Assembly: GCA_947258905.1 (NCBI GenBank)
Contig: CAMYKF010000094.1
Location: 1 to 6,202, forward strand
Source of the DNA: an uncultured Pirellulaceae bacterium
GTDB lineage: Bacteria; Planctomycetota; Planctomycetia; Pirellulales; Pirellulaceae
DNA: 6,202 bases
Direction: 5' to 3'
Shown here: piece by piece, positions 6,080 through 6,202 of the stretch
Layout: each line of letters opens with the position of its first letter
How positions within the stretch are numbered: position 1 is the stretch's first letter
Program-made: the position numbers and the translations under genes
The notes under the pieces: model-generated
The model's input: only the letters and a program-made list of their open reading frames with translations
Told to the model about the DNA's origin: nothing
Database searches by the model: none

Positions 6080-6202
6080 TGGCATGCAGGACGTTATGTC
6101 GACGTGGCCCGTTCACGCAGAGCGCGGAACAACAGCACGCAAGCATTCTCCAGCACCGTCAACTCAAGTACAGCCATTCAAGATAGATGCCATAGCTAAT
6201 CC

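Larger units (their letters stand above)
5577..6202. other. Non-coding upstream region with a hairpin repeat array
   Basis: I see no credible protein gene in these 626 bases. A long minus-strand frame crosses it (5573-6085), but its peptide is Pro/Gly/Arg-rich, repeats itself only because the DNA repeats, and matches no family. The section 5731-6079 is occupied by two alternating hairpin repeats listed separately. Between two of them lies a 12-base perfect palindrome, CCTTGGCCAAGG (5870-5881). The stretch 5577-5730 should hold the promoter and leader of the export gene; I see one symmetrical element (5660-5685) but no clear -35/-10 pair. The last 120 bases (6080-6202) have a 27-codon minus-strand frame (6094-6177, ATG to TAA) without a ribosome site, and otherwise nothing I recognise. 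Confidence 0.7.

Noticed and set aside
5573..6085. Minus-strand frame of 170 codons that could be annotated as a hypothetical protein
   Set aside because: Its repeated peptides (GPFGTAV, GVSPW) simply translate the DNA repeats, and the composition is Pro/Gly/Arg-rich with no domain.

Overview
The window looks like moderately GC-rich chromosomal DNA from a Gram-negative-type bacterium. My best guess is a planctomycete of the Pirellula/Rhodopirellula kind. That rests on the style of the SLBB-type polysaccharide export protein, the secreted DPP-IV-like peptidase, and GC-rich hairpin repeats that resemble intergenic repeats I associate with that group. It is an inference from memory, not a search result.

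Every convincing gene is on the minus strand, so transcription runs from high to low coordinates. In that order: (1) about 626 bases of apparently non-coding DNA (5577-6202) hold an alternating array of two hairpin repeat families and a candidate operator. (2) A polysaccharide export protein (4647-5576) has a signal peptide, a Poly_export domain and an SLBB domain. (3) A 183-base gap (4464-4646) contains two small hairpins. (4) A secreted S9B (DPP-IV family) serine peptidase (2211-4463) starts at GTG, with a complete Ser-Asp-His triad. (5) After 45 bases come the two halves of a thiamine-diphosphate 2-oxoacid dehydrogenase E1: alpha (1119-2165) and beta (107-1138), overlapping by 20 bases. (6) The beta gene seems to overlap by 11 bases the start of another gene that leaves the window at base 1 (1-117, partial, unidentified).

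The tight unit is E1 alpha, E1 beta and the partial gene, whose overlapping ends suggest translational coupling. The peptidase may be co-transcribed with them. The export gene lies further upstream, and its link to the rest is only positional. E1 alpha and beta should form an alpha2beta2 heterotetramer that decarboxylates a 2-oxo acid (or cleaves acetoin) and passes the acyl or aldehyde unit to a lipoyl E2. No E2 or E3 gene is visible. Both subunits deviate from textbook PDH/BCKDH around the cofactor, and I think they belong to a divergent acetoin-dehydrogenase-like E1 clade of uncertain substrate.

I found no CRISPR array, tRNA, rRNA, transposase or defence system, and nothing I would call a new biological system. 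The observations most worth a second look are the repeat array upstream of the export gene, the unusual E1 active-site loop, and the unidentified overlapping gene at the left edge.
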